A stretch of DNA of 64,000 nt from Actinoplanes lobatus (GCF_014205215.1 NZ_JACHNC010000001.1:8738501-8802500), one strand, 5' to 3'; numbered from the stretch's first letter, positions 1-11,256 are shown. Made by a program: numbers and translations. The notes: generated by a model from the sequence alone, not told the origin.

Positions 1-1220
1 CAGGCGACGCTGGTGCCCGAGGTCACCTGGGCCACGCCCTTGCGGACGATCTGCACCTTGACGCCGGGGATGGCCATGTCCTTCGCGGCCTTCTTCAGGT
101 AGTCGGCCGGCTTGCCCTGCTCGGTGAGAGCGAACAGGACGGCCCGCTGGCCGACCAGCTCGGCCCAGCTCTCCGCGGCACCGGCACCGGACGTGCCGCC
201 ACCGGACGCCGCGCCGGCGAGCGCCTCGAACAGCGGGGCCACGTCGAGCTTCTGGGCGCCGGACGGCGCGGTGATGTCGACGCTGTCGGCGACCTCGATG
301 CGGACCGTGCCGCGGCCGGTGGCACCGTCGAAGAACTGGAGGTAGTTGATCTCGAAAGCGGTGAACTTGCCGTTGTCGACCCAGATGTCCAGGACGATCG
401 GCTTGTCCGCCGGGGCCTTCTCGTCGATCTCCTTCTTGAAAGAGTCGGCCGCATCGGCGGGCCCATCCGGAGCAAGGATCTTGAAGGCGGCCTCGGCGAT
501 CCGCTTCGCCTCGGCGATGGCCTTGCCGGTGGAGGTGGTGACGATCAGGTGCTTCTTGTCCTGCTCGTCGCGCACCACGTCGGCGCTCTCCAGCAGGTTC
601 TCCGCGCTGGTCCTGAACTCGGCGGCCAGCTTCTCGCTCTGCTCCTGCTGGTTCGCGGCGGCCGCGGTGGCCCCGCCGAGCTGCTCGCCCAGCTTCTTCA
701 GGTCGGCGGCCGCGACCGAGACCCACTCACCGTCGAACAGCGGCGCCAGGGTGGGCACCTCGGTGGACAGCCCGGAGCGCATCTCGGCGATGTCGGTGCT
801 GCTCGCGCCGGCCCGCTGGGCCAGTTCGGTGACCGGCACCCTGACATAGAGCACCTCGTCGACGGTCCGTACGTCGAGGCCGGTGATGCCGTCGAGGTTC
901 GCCGTCATCTGGACGCGGTCGTCGGCGACGCTCTCGCCGGCCTTGTCCCAGGCCAGCGAGACGGACGAGTTGTAGATCTTGCGGACGATCTCGGCGTCCT
1001 CGTCGGTGAAGTCGGTCGACTCCTTCTTGGCGAGCGCGATCACATCGTCGACGTTGCCACCCGCCTTGATCGTGAAGCCGGCCTTGCCCTCCGCACCCAG
1101 GTTCTCCGCGGCCTTCTTCAGCTCCAGTTTCGGTTCGAGCTGCTGGAACTGGTTCGCGCACCCGACCGTGAGGGTCAGGGCCGTGACACCGGCGACAGCG
1201 CCGGCCAGGAAGCGCTTCAT
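1..1220 (-). CDS. Putative lipoprotein (3' end beyond window)
   Basis: Reading from the ATG at 1220, the product begins with a short basic stretch, a hydrophobic core and the lipobox LTVGC with the lipidation Cys at residue 21. This predicts an envelope lipoprotein facing outward. About 385 further residues follow, rich in Ala, Lys, Glu and Asp, with no stop before the left edge, so the C-terminus is missing. I recognise no catalytic motif or named family. It may be a structural or ligand-binding lipoprotein. The frame is open for the full 1.2 kb with strong G/C third positions. It is separated by about 100 bp from the upstream UvrA-like gene on the same strand and is probably a separate transcript. 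Confidence 0.75.
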   Translation of the reverse strand, partial: MKRFLAGAVAGVTALTLTVGCANQFQQLEPKLELKKAAENLGAEGKAGFTIKAGGNVDDVIALAKKESTDFTDEDAEIVRKIYNSSVSLAWDKAGESVADDRVQMTANLDGITGLDVRTVDEVLYVRVPVTELAQRAGASSTDIAEMRSGLSTEVPTLAPLFDGEWVSVAAADLKKLGEQLGGATAAAANQQEQSEKLAAEFRTSAENLLESADVVRDEQDKKHLIVTTSTGKAIAEAKRIAEAAFKILAPDGPADAADSFKKEIDEKAPADKPIVLDIWVDNGKFTAFEINYLQFFDGATGRGTVRIEVADSVDITAPSGAQKLDVAPLFEALAGAASGGGTSGAGAAESWAELVGQRAVLFALTEQGKPADYLKKAAKDMAIPGVKVQIVRKGVAQVTSGTSVA

Positions 1221-1324
1221 GCGCGTAAATCTCCATTCGAGGGGCAGCGGCACTCCCCCGTGCCGCGAACTGGCAGTGTAGGGGGACCCTTCAATCCCCT
1301 GCGTGCCAATTAACCCGATCGATA

Positions 1325-3664
<2,340 letters not shown>

Positions 3665-3682
3665 TCTCTCCCCCTGTGAGTC

Positions 3683-4030
3683 TCAGCTGTCCTGCAGGAT
3701 TCCGAGAACGTTACCGTCGGAATCGGTCACGCTGGCGACCCGGCGGCCCGGTCCGACCTCGTGCGCGGGCTCGGTCACCGTCGCGCCGGCCGCGCTCAGC
3801 TCGGCCAGCTTCGCATCGATGTCGGCCACGTGCCAGTAGGCCAGCGGCGCCTTCAGCCCCTGCGGTCCGCCGCCCGGGACCAGGCCGATGTGCTGGCCGG
3901 CCACGTCGTAGCCGACGTAGTAGGGACTGTCGGCCGTCGGCTCGGCGCCGAGCAGGGCGGTGTAGACGGGCTTGGCCTTCTCCAGGTCGGTGACGGGGTG
4001 CAGCACGGTCTTGATGCCTGTTGTGGTCAT
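3683..4030 (-). CDS. VOC (glyoxalase/bleomycin-resistance) family protein
   Basis: A 115-residue single VOC-fold protein. The N-terminus (IKTVLHPVTDLEKAKPVY) is the typical first beta-strand and helix of the glyoxalase fold. The C-terminal half has the second betaalpha-beta-beta-beta unit ending in DSDGNVLGILQ, the usual metal/ligand strand. The ATG at 4030 is preferred over an upstream in-frame GTG at 4039 because it starts directly at the fold. It sits between a second VOC gene and the UvrA-like gene, all on one strand. Such proteins bind or modify small electrophiles or antibiotics. The substrate is unknown. Confidence 0.85.
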   Translation of the reverse strand: MTTTGIKTVLHPVTDLEKAKPVYTALLGAEPTADSPYYVGYDVAGQHIGLVPGGGPQGLKAPLAYWHVADIDAKLAELSAAGATVTEPAHEVGPGRRVASVTDSDGNVLGILQDS

Positions 4031-4078
4031 GCCAGTCACGCTAGGTCGTCCCCGGTCGGCGTGCTTCTCGATTCCTGA

Positions 4079-4489
4079 TCAGGTGAGCTGGTTGATCCTG
4101 ATCAGGTTGCCGGCCGGGTCCCGGAAGGCGCAGTCGCGCACCCCGAACGGCTGGTCGAACGGCTCCTGCACCACCTCGGCGCCGCTGGCCGCCAGCTTCT
4201 CGTACGTCTCCTGGAGGTCGGTGGCGCCCAGGATGATGCCGGCGTAGCAGCCCTTCGCCATCATCTCGGCGATGGTCTGCCGTTCCTGGTCGTTCAGGCC
4301 CGGGTCGACGCCGGGCGGGTGCAGGACGATCGAGGTCTGCGGCTGGCCGGGCGGGCCGACGGTGATCCAGCGCATGTCGCCGTACCCCACGTCGAGACGC
4401 ACCTCGAAGCCGAGGCCGTCGCGGTAGAAGGCGAGTGATCGCTCCGGATCGTCCGCCGGCAGGAAGGCCGACTGAATGACGAGGCTCAT
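4079..4489 (-). CDS. VOC family protein
   Basis: A 136-residue VOC-fold protein, distinct in sequence from its neighbour. The N-terminal FLPADDPERSLAFYRDGLGF is a canonical glyoxalase/dioxygenase start, and the C-terminal FRDPAGNLIRINQ carries the conserved D-P-x-G-N turn. It starts at ATG 4489, 12 bp downstream of the AraC-type gene's stop, consistent with co-transcription. Paired single-domain VOC proteins behind an AraC-type regulator commonly act in antibiotic binding or aldehyde detoxification. No substrate can be read from the sequence. Confidence 0.85.
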   Translation of the reverse strand: MSLVIQSAFLPADDPERSLAFYRDGLGFEVRLDVGYGDMRWITVGPPGQPQTSIVLHPPGVDPGLNDQERQTIAEMMAKGCYAGIILGATDLQETYEKLAASGAEVVQEPFDQPFGVRDCAFRDPAGNLIRINQLT

Positions 4490-4501
4490 GCTCCGATGAT
4501 G

Positions 4502-4912
4502 CTATGAAACAGCCCGGATCGGCCGGGTCACCTGTCGGGTGACACACCCCGGCAATCCGGCGAGCTGATCGGCCGCCTGCTTGCGGTAGACGCTCGGCGA
4601 CACCCCGACCAGCTCGGAGAACCGGGTGCTGAACGTGCCGAGCGACGAGCAGCCGACCGCGAAGCACACCTCGGTGACGCTCAGGTCGCCGCGCCGCAGC
4701 AGGGTCATCGCCCGCTCGATGCGCCGGGTCATCAGGTAGCTGTAGGGCGACTCGCCGAACGCCGACCGGAACCGCCGGCTCATGTGCCCGGCCGACATGT
4801 GCACGGACCGGGCCAGTTGCTCGACGTCGAGCGGCTCCGCGTAGTAGCGGTCGATCCGGTCCCGGACACGGCGCATCGACGCGAGTTCACGCAGCCGTTG
4901 ATCCGTCACCAT
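4502..4912 (-). CDS. AraC-family transcriptional regulator, DNA-binding domain only
   Basis: A 136-residue protein consisting essentially of the two helix-turn-helix motifs of the AraC/XylS family. The first HTH lies around residues 28-50 (VEQLARSVHMSAGHMSRRF) and the second around 78-100 (VTEVCFAVGCSSLGTFSTRF), followed by the family's F-x-x-x-G-x-x-P-S-x-Y-R signature. There is no N-terminal effector domain, as in SoxS/MarA-type members. It heads the minus-strand VOC - VOC - UvrA-like run and is divergent from the secreted-protein gene at 4965. The palindrome at 4930-4957 is a plausible binding site. Target and inducer are inferred only. Confidence 0.85.
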   Translation of the reverse strand: MVTDQRLRELASMRRVRDRIDRYYAEPLDVEQLARSVHMSAGHMSRRFRSAFGESPYSYLMTRRIERAMTLLRRGDLSVTEVCFAVGCSSLGTFSTRFSELVGVSPSVYRKQAADQLAGLPGCVTRQVTRPIRAVS

Positions 4913-4929
4913 CCAAGCCTAACCCTGGG

Positions 4930-4957
4930 CCTTATATTGATGATCACCGATATAAGG
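4930..4957. promoter_or_regulatory. Inverted repeat between divergent AraC-type and secreted-protein genes
   Basis: Perfect 8-bp arms CCTTATAT (4930-4937) and ATATAAGG (4950-4957) are separated by 12 bp that contain TGATCA. The site is the only AT-rich patch in the region. Its right arm contains the Shine-Dalgarno-like AAGG of the gene starting at 4965. A protein or RNA fold here could control both promoter firing and translation. This function is inferred. Confidence 0.5.
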
Positions 4958-4964
4958 AGAACTC

Positions 4965-5981
<1,017 letters not shown>

Positions 5982-6118
5982 TTCGTACGGCCTACGCCGC
6001 CCCCGCCGAACCCACCCCGTCCCGCCGAGCCGCGCGGCCACCTGCCACTCCAGGCCGCCGCGCGGCCGCCGGGCCGACGCCCGTGCCCGGCCTGCTAGCC
6101 GGCGGTCACGCTCCCCGA

Positions 6119-6436
6119 TCAGAGGTCGGGGAGCACCGCCAGGCCGGCACGGGCGACGATGTCCTGGAGGGCCGCGACGTGCCCGGCGAACGCGCCGTGC
6201 CCCTGCGGGGTGAGCCGCGCCGACGTCCGCGGCCGCTTGCCCACGAACGCCTTGCGGATCTCCACGTAGCCCGCCTCCTCGAGGGTGGTGAGCTGCTTGG
6301 ACAGGGCCGAGTCGGACAGCCCCAGACTGTCACGGAGGAACCTGAACTCGGCCCACTCGGTCGCGGCGAGCAGGCTGACCAGCGACAGCCGGGTCGGCGC
6401 GTGGATCAGCTCGTCGAACCGCGGCTCGATGCTCAC
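6119..6436 (-). CDS. Winged-helix transcriptional regulator (HTH_34/MarR-like)
   Basis: A 105-residue winged-helix protein. Helix-turn-helix residues about 35-58 (LRDSLGLSDSALSKQLTTLE) are followed by a wing with KAFVGKRPRTSARLT, typical of small MarR/ArsR-like regulators that respond to cell state or ligands. The GTG start at 6436 overlaps the stop of the membrane-protein gene upstream by 4 bp (GTGA), so the two are translationally coupled. One-component regulators of this type are often co-expressed with a small membrane protein. It probably autoregulates through the long palindrome at 6923-6970, an inference from position. Confidence 0.8.
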   Translation of the reverse strand: MSIEPRFDELIHAPTRLSLVSLLAATEWAEFRFLRDSLGLSDSALSKQLTTLEEAGYVEIRKAFVGKRPRTSARLTPQGHGAFAGHVAALQDIVARAGLAVLPDL

Positions 6437-6903
6437 CGGGCGCCCGCCAGCGGCCGGGACATCATCAACTTCCGCAGGTGACCCATCAGCTTCGGCCCAC
6501 CGAAGGCGAACCCGACGGCCACCGGCAGGATCGCGAGCGTCGCCGGGAACGGCACACCGAGCGCCTCCAGCGCGAACCCGAGGCCGATCCCGGCCGCGAC
6601 CAGGACGATCGTGAAGGCGGCGATGGCCAGCCCACCGCGTACGCCGATCAGGTCCGGCCGCACCTGAACGCGGGCCTTGCGCACGACGGCGACGATCACA
6701 GCGCCCAATCCTAGGCCGTAGGCGACCGCACCGACCGCGATCACCCAGGTGATCCCGGTTTCCACGGCCGCCACGAACAGCACCATCAGCATCGCGACGG
6801 CCCGCCAGAACCAGCCCGGCACGAGATTGGTGTCGATGACCTGCTCCCGGCGGGCCCGCACCTCAGCCAGGGCGAGCTCGGCGTCGATCGGTGGAATATC
6901 CAT
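6433..6903 (-). CDS. Small membrane protein
   Basis: A 156-residue protein with a cytoplasmic N-terminal stretch of about 35 residues (acidic and basic) followed by four predicted membrane segments: about 37-55, 57-75, 93-113 and 118-137. It ends in a basic tail. The ATG at 6903 is chosen because GGAGGAGG lies just upstream, although the frame is open to 6921. It is the first gene of a two-gene unit with the winged-helix regulator. The function is unknown. It may be the regulated target or a signal-sensing partner. Confidence 0.75.
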   Translation of the reverse strand: MDIPPIDAELALAEVRARREQVIDTNLVPGWFWRAVAMLMVLFVAAVETGITWVIAVGAVAYGLGLGAVIVAVVRKARVQVRPDLIGVRGGLAIAAFTIVLVAAGIGLGFALEALGVPFPATLAILPVAVGFAFGGPKLMGHLRKLMMSRPLAGAR

Positions 6904-6922
6904 GACTTCCTCCTCCGGCACA

Positions 6923-6970
6923 TACTTGCCTACTAGGAAAGAAGCGCTTCACTTTCCTAGTAGGCAAGTA
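6923..6970. promoter_or_regulatory. Long perfect inverted repeat upstream of membrane protein/regulator pair
   Basis: Two perfect 19-bp arms, 6923-6941 and 6952-6970 (core CCTACTAGGAAAG and its complement), flank a 10-bp loop. Positions 6941-6950 (GAAGCGCTTC) are themselves a perfect palindrome. The site lies 20 bp upstream of the start at 6903. It has no T tract and no gene ending nearby, so an operator or promoter architecture for the co-transcribed winged-helix regulator fits better than a terminator. The AT content is well above background. Confidence 0.6.
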
Positions 6971-7081
6971 CTTTCCGTGCCGGGTTCGTAAGCGATCTCC
7001 CGGCAGAAGATCGCGGCGGAACATCCGGCACATCCCGTCGGCCGGGTCCCGCGTCCGGGCGAACGTCTCCGCGACGGCACC

Positions 7082-7564
7082 GTGAGAACATGGCGGAGTG
7101 AGGACTGTGGACAGTTGATCGAGGTCGGCCTGCGGACGGTCGAGGTGGAGGACATCGAGGTCCTCTACCGGCAGGAGAGTGACCCCGAAGCGCTGCGGCG
7201 GGCCAACTTCCCCCGGCGGTCGCACGCCGCCTTCGTCGAGCACTGGAACCGGCGCGTCCTCGGCGACCCGTCCGTGCGGGCCCGCGCCATCACCGCCGAC
7301 GGCGGGCTCGCCGGCAGCATCGTGGCCTGGTGGCAGGACGGCCGGCGGATGGTCGGGTTCTGGCTGGATCGCGAACTGTGGGGGCGCGGCATCGGCACGC
7401 GGGCGCTCACCCTCTTCCTCGAACAGGAGACGACCCGCCCGCTCTACGGGGAGGCCGACGTCCGCAACGCGGCCTCCATCCGCCTCCTCAAGCGGTGCGG
7501 TTTCGAAGAGCTCGAGGTGATCCGCGAAGGCGCGGACGAGTTCCTGGTCCTGGCCCTCGGCTGA
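7082..7564 (+). CDS. GNAT family N-acetyltransferase
   Basis: A 160-residue GNAT-fold enzyme that transfers acetyl from acetyl-CoA to an unknown amine. The acetyl-CoA loop is ELWGRGIGTRALTLFL (motif A, R/Q-x-x-G-x-G/A form). It is preceded by strand MVGFWLD and followed by NAASIRLLKRCGF, the conserved motif B end. The start is uncertain. GTG 7082 has no clear ribosome site, and a TTG at 7115 gives a product starting LIEVGLRTVEVEDIEVLY, which is where the fold begins. It stands alone between a small regulator unit and a small membrane protein. Confidence 0.8.
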   Translation: MRTWRSEDCGQLIEVGLRTVEVEDIEVLYRQESDPEALRRANFPRRSHAAFVEHWNRRVLGDPSVRARAITADGGLAGSIVAWWQDGRRMVGFWLDRELWGRGIGTRALTLFLEQETTRPLYGEADVRNAASIRLLKRCGFEELEVIREGADEFLVLALG

Positions 7565-7643
7565 CCCTCGAGCCGGTCTAGCTAGCCGACCAGCAGCATT
7601 TCGGTCACACATGACGATCCCACCCGCGGTGTACGGTCTCCCC

Positions 7644-7943
7644 ATGCGCGTCCCCACCGCGGCGGTCACCGCCGGTTCCCTGATCGCCGGCTGGCAGGTC
7701 GCCCGCCGGACCGGTGTCCGCCCGCTCGGCGGTGCGATCCTGGCGGCCGGTGGCCTGGTCGCCGGCCGCGAGTGGTCCCGCCGGACCGGCCCGGTCACCA
7801 CGGGCGCCCTGGTCGCCACCTATCTGGGGGCCTTCGTCGTCTCACATCCGCTGGCCAGGCGAATCGGACCGTGGCCGTCAGTGCTGGCGGTCGCGGCCGT
7901 GACCGCCGCCGTGTCGTACGCGGCCGCGGACCGCCGCCCGTAG
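7644..7943 (+). CDS. Small membrane protein of unknown function
   Basis: A 99-residue hydrophobic protein starting MRVPTAAVTAGSLIAGW, with three to four short membrane helices rich in Ala, Gly and Val separated by Arg pairs. No family is recognised. An in-frame ATG at 7611 would add 11 residues. The downstream start is preferred because the first helix begins there. It ends seven bases before the SUKH-3 gene's putative TTG start, so the two may be co-transcribed, though no functional link is evident. Confidence 0.6.
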   Translation: MRVPTAAVTAGSLIAGWQVARRTGVRPLGGAILAAGGLVAGREWSRRTGPVTTGALVATYLGAFVVSHPLARRIGPWPSVLAVAAVTAAVSYAAADRRP

Positions 7944-7950
7944 CCGCTAT

Positions 7951-8427
7951 TTGATCTTGGAACGCTATGTGACCGAGCCATCGCGTGGCCTGAACCCCGA
8001 GACCCGGGAGGCACTGACCGGCGCGGGATGGTTCCCGGGCCGCGCGGTGGACACCACCGCCTGGGAGGCCGGGCTCACCGCCGACGGCTTCCCACCCCTG
8101 CACGCCGTGGCCCGCCGTTTCCTCACCGAATTCGGCGGCCTGCGCTTCCTTGACGGTGGCCCAGGGGTGACGCGTGCCCGGGAACATTTCACGCTCTTGC
8201 CGACCGATTGCCTGGGCGAGGCCGACACGTTCATCGAGTGGAGCGCCGACCTCGGCCGCGACATCGCCCCGCTCGGCGAACTCGCCGGCGGCACCTGCGC
8301 CTGGACGAGCCTCGGCATCGACGAGACGGGCGAGGTCTACGCGTTCTCCGGCCCGTCGACCTTCGGCCGCCTGCCCCTGGCCCTCGACCATCTCATCCTC
8401 GGCCACATGCCTCACGGCGTCGATTGA
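7951..8427 (+). CDS. SUKH-3 domain protein (immunity-like)
   Basis: A 158-residue protein matching the SUKH-3 pattern. An N-terminal L-x-x-AGW-x-PGR-x-VDT-x-x-W block is followed by a helix with ARRFLTEFGGLRF, then a beta-rich half ending in FGRLPLALDHLI. SUKH proteins are immunity factors against contact-dependent and polymorphic nuclease toxins, and are also used as generic protein-binding modules. No toxin gene with an obvious cognate domain is adjacent, so it looks like an orphan immunity gene. The start (TTG 7951) is uncertain because no strong ribosome site is visible. Confidence 0.75.
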   Translation: MILERYVTEPSRGLNPETREALTGAGWFPGRAVDTTAWEAGLTADGFPPLHAVARRFLTEFGGLRFLDGGPGVTRAREHFTLLPTDCLGEADTFIEWSADLGRDIAPLGELAGGTCAWTSLGIDETGEVYAFSGPSTFGRLPLALDHLILGHMPHGVD

Positions 8428-8536
8428 CCCTTTCGGTACGCGAGCGCGCACCGCCCCGGACAGCCGGCGACCCCGCACCGGAGAATGACCGAGGCGGACC
8501 GCGGGCCGGACCGCGACGTGGGAACGGAGTACGGGG

Positions 8537-9445
8537 ATGATCAAGGCGGGGCGGCTGCGGGACGGGGATCTGGTGGCGCTTGTCGCGCCGGCCGGGGCGG
8601 TGCCACCGGAGCAGGCGGCGAGCGCGGAGCGGATTCTCGCGGGCTGGGGGCTGCGGACGCGGGTGGGGCGGCATGCGCTCGGGCGGCACACCTATCTTTC
8701 CGGTACGGACGACGAGCGCCTCAGTGACCTCAACGACGCCCTGCGCGACCCGGAGGTGCGCGGTGTGCTGTGTCTGCGAGGCGGCTATGGCACTCAGCGG
8801 ATCGTCGACCGGATCGATTTCGGGGCCGTGCGCGCCGATCCGAAGATGGTGATCGGGTTCTCCGACATCACCGCCCTGCACGTGGCGCTGTGGTGTGAGG
8901 CGGGGCTGGCCAGCGTGCACGGGCCGACCGGTGGGACGCTGCGGGAGGTCCCGGCGTGCCCTACCACGGCGGCGGCCCGGCAGGCCGTGATGACCACCGA
9001 ACCGGTCGTCGTGCTGGCCGGAAGTGATCAGGTGGTGCGGGCCGGGCGGGCGGAGGGGGTGCTGCTCGGCGGCAATCTCACCCTGCTCGCCTCGACGGCC
9101 GGGACCCGGCACCGGCCGGACCTGTCCGGCGCGATCCTGCTGATCGAGGAGGTGAGCGAGGAGCCGTACCGAGTGGACCGGTCGATCACCCAGCTGAAAC
9201 GGGCCGGCTGGTTCGATCGCCTGGCGGGGGTGGCGGTCGGCCAGTTCACCGACTGCGAGCCGAAGAAGTATCCCGAGTTCACGGTGGAGCAGGTCCTCGC
9301 CGGGCATCTGCTCGATCTGGGGATCCCGGTGCTCGGTGGGTTGCCGATCGGGCACGGCGATCAGCAGACGGCGGTCGGTCTGGGCGTGCCGGCGGTGCTC
9401 GACGCCGGCGCCGGCACCCTCGTCGTGGAGCCGGCCGGCCGCTGA
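8537..9445 (+). CDS. LD-carboxypeptidase / MccF-type serine peptidase (S66)
   Basis: A 302-residue S66 peptidase. Such enzymes cleave the L,D-bond of murein tetrapeptides in the cytoplasm during wall recycling, or (MccF) inactivate peptidyl-nucleotide antibiotics. The nucleophile is Ser109 in the signature GFSDITALH. The RGGYGTQRI loop precedes it, and the Glu-His dyad is carried by LIEEVSEEPYRVDR and the late GLPIGHGD. ATG 8537 follows GGAG. Its stop codon abuts that of the convergent TetR gene (9443-9448 reads TGATCA, giving a stop on each strand). Antibiotic immunity versus recycling cannot be decided from sequence. Confidence 0.9.
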   Translation: MIKAGRLRDGDLVALVAPAGAVPPEQAASAERILAGWGLRTRVGRHALGRHTYLSGTDDERLSDLNDALRDPEVRGVLCLRGGYGTQRIVDRIDFGAVRADPKMVIGFSDITALHVALWCEAGLASVHGPTGGTLREVPACPTTAAARQAVMTTEPVVVLAGSDQVVRAGRAEGVLLGGNLTLLASTAGTRHRPDLSGAILLIEEVSEEPYRVDRSITQLKRAGWFDRLAGVAVGQFTDCEPKKYPEFTVEQVLAGHLLDLGIPVLGGLPIGHGDQQTAVGLGVPAVLDAGAGTLVVEPAGR

Positions 9446-10021
9446 TCACAGCCCGTCGGTGGCCCTCCGGCAGAGGTCGGTGATCAGACGGTCGATCCGC
9501 GGGCCCGCCGTGCCGGTGTCGAAGCCGGTCAGACGGTGCATGATCAGGCCTTCGACCGCGGCCAGCAGGGTGTTCGCGGTGGCTTGCGGATCGTGCACGC
9601 CCAGGTCGGTCAGGATGCCCGCGGTCCAGTTCGTGATCAGGCGGCGGTCGGCGTTCAGGCGGTCCAGCAGGGCGGGCTCGACCACCCCCTGTACGAAGAT
9701 CACATACCGGGCGGTGGTCCGCACCCGGGCGCGGCCGGTGGCGTCCTCGACGAAAGCGGTGAACGCGGCGATGAGCCCGGCCGGTGTGGCCGGCGGCCCG
9801 GCCGCCAGGAACGCCTGCCAGTCCGCGGCGTCCAGTTCGCGCAGACGGTCGACCGCCCCGGCGACCAGCGCGGCCCGGGTGCGGAAGTAGTTGGAGCTGG
9901 ATCCGGGCGGCAGGCCCGCGGTGGCGTCGACCCGGGCGTGGCTCAGCGCGTGGAGGCCGCCGGTGCCGAGCACCTCCAGCGCCGCGTCGGTGGCACGGAC
10001 GGCGGTGGTGGACGGCACCAC
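9446..10021 (-). CDS. TetR family transcriptional regulator
   Basis: A 191-residue TetR-type repressor. The N-terminal helix-turn-helix covers about residues 8-50 (ALEVLGTGGLHALSHARVDATAGL then SSSNYFRTRAALV), and the C-terminal two-thirds is the helical ligand/dimer domain. It starts at GTG 10021 or 10018, two to five bases after the stop of the upstream glycosyltransferase gene, so the two are expected to be co-transcribed. The likely ligand is the compound handled by the glycosyltransferase. A candidate operator is the inverted repeat at 11224-11241 ahead of that gene. Confidence 0.85.
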   Translation of the reverse strand: MVPSTTAVRATDAALEVLGTGGLHALSHARVDATAGLPPGSSSNYFRTRAALVAGAVDRLRELDAADWQAFLAAGPPATPAGLIAAFTAFVEDATGRARVRTTARYVIFVQGVVEPALLDRLNADRRLITNWTAGILTDLGVHDPQATANTLLAAVEGLIMHRLTGFDTGTAGPRIDRLITDLCRRATDGL

Positions 10022-10022
10022 G

Positions 10023-11213
10023 TCACTGTACCGGCAGCATTTCACGGCGGATCTCGGCGACGGCCGCGGCGATCCCGTCCTCGGCGGCGAGGCTCCGGGA
10101 GAGCGCCGCGGCGCCCGTACGATATGAATCGGCCACGGCGATGGCATCGCGGAGCTTGCGCGGAGTCGCCCGGCGCAACGGGATCGGCGCGGGGGCCGCG
10201 CCGAGCGCGGCGGCCCGGTGCGCCCAGAACGGCTGGTCGGCGGTGAACGGCACGATCACCGACGGCACGCCGGCACGCAAGGCCGCCGCGGTGGTTCCGG
10301 CGCCGCCGTGGTGGACGACCATTGCGGTACGGGGAAACAGCAGCTCGTGCGGCTCGTCCCCGACCACCAGCACGTTCCGGTGACCGGCCGTCAGCCCGGC
10401 GGCTCCGGTCTGCACGACCACCCGCCGGCCGAGCCGGGCCGCCGTCTCCTCGACGACGGCGCGCAGCCGGGGAGCGTCCAGGCTGCCGAACCCGATGAAC
10501 ACCGGCGGGTCGCCGTCGTCGAGGAATCGCCGCAGCCCCGGGGACAGTCCGCCGGTGACGCGCGGCCACCAGTAGCCGGTGATCGGCCGGTACGGCGGCC
10601 AGTCCGGTGGCGCCGGGACCACCGAGGGGCTGAAGCCGTAGAGCACGGGCCAATGTTCCTCGTCGGCCTGCCGGAACATCGCCGCCGAACCCAGCGGTGG
10701 CAGCCCGAGGCGGCGGCGGAAGGCGGCGTTCGCCCGCGCGAACGGCGCCTGGCCCAGCACCCGGAAGGCGTGGGCCGCTGCCCGGTTGCCCCACCCGCCG
10801 AGCGACCGGGTGGTGAGAAGCGGGGGCGGGAACGCGACGGTCGCCTCCAGCGGCTGGAGGAAGACGCCCATGCTCCGCGCCCCGGTCGCCTGTGCCACGT
10901 GGTAGCCGAGCCAGCCCATCGGCGAGAGCAGCAGCAGGTCGGCGTCCCGCGAGGCGGTGAGCACGGCCTCGCCGACATCCGGCCAGCGGGCGGCCAGTTG
11001 GCGGGCGAAACGGGCCGAGCTCAGTGGCCGCCCGGCGCCGAACTCCACCGGCAGGGCGGCGAACCCCAGTCCGGCCTCGTCGACATGTGCCCGCAGCGAC
11101 GCGTGGGTCACGACGGTCACCCGGTCGCCGCCGGCGGCCAGGGCCGCGCCGAGTGCGGCGAGCGGGACGACGTCTCCCCTGGTCCCGATTCCGACGATCA
11201 CGATGTGTGCCAT
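10023..11213 (-). CDS. UGT/MGT-type glycosyltransferase (GT1 family)
   Basis: A 396-residue GT-B glycosyltransferase. The N-terminal Rossmann start MAHIVIVGIGTRGDVVPLAA is typical of sterol/macrolide glucosyltransferases. The C-terminal sugar-nucleotide motif includes FPRTAMVVHHGGAGTTAAAL and GVPSVIVPFTADQPFWA, matching the UGT signature, with the loop VFIGFGSLDA at mid-protein. It would transfer a sugar from UDP- or dTDP-sugar to a small lipophilic acceptor such as a macrolide or glycolipid. ATG 11213 is chosen because the fold starts there. It forms a probable two-gene unit with the TetR gene, suggesting inducible inactivation of a compound. Confidence 0.9.
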   Translation of the reverse strand: MAHIVIVGIGTRGDVVPLAALGAALAAGGDRVTVVTHASLRAHVDEAGLGFAALPVEFGAGRPLSSARFARQLAARWPDVGEAVLTASRDADLLLLSPMGWLGYHVAQATGARSMGVFLQPLEATVAFPPPLLTTRSLGGWGNRAAAHAFRVLGQAPFARANAAFRRRLGLPPLGSAAMFRQADEEHWPVLYGFSPSVVPAPPDWPPYRPITGYWWPRVTGGLSPGLRRFLDDGDPPVFIGFGSLDAPRLRAVVEETAARLGRRVVVQTGAAGLTAGHRNVLVVGDEPHELLFPRTAMVVHHGGAGTTAAALRAGVPSVIVPFTADQPFWAHRAAALGAAPAPIPLRRATPRKLRDAIAVADSYRTGAAALSRSLAAEDGIAAAVAEIRREMLPVQ

Positions 11214-11223
11214 GCCCCCGAGA

Positions 11224-11241
11224 CTACTAGGATCGTAGTAG
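11224..11241. promoter_or_regulatory. Inverted repeat, candidate TetR operator
   Basis: CTACTA (11224-11229) and TAGTAG (11236-11241) are perfect inverted arms around six bases. The site lies in the 43-bp gap between the divergent glycosyltransferase and SPOR-protein genes, so one bound repressor could shut both. Assignment to the TetR gene at 9446-10021 is positional. Confidence 0.4.
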
Positions 11242-11256
11242 CGGCAGGATGGTCCG

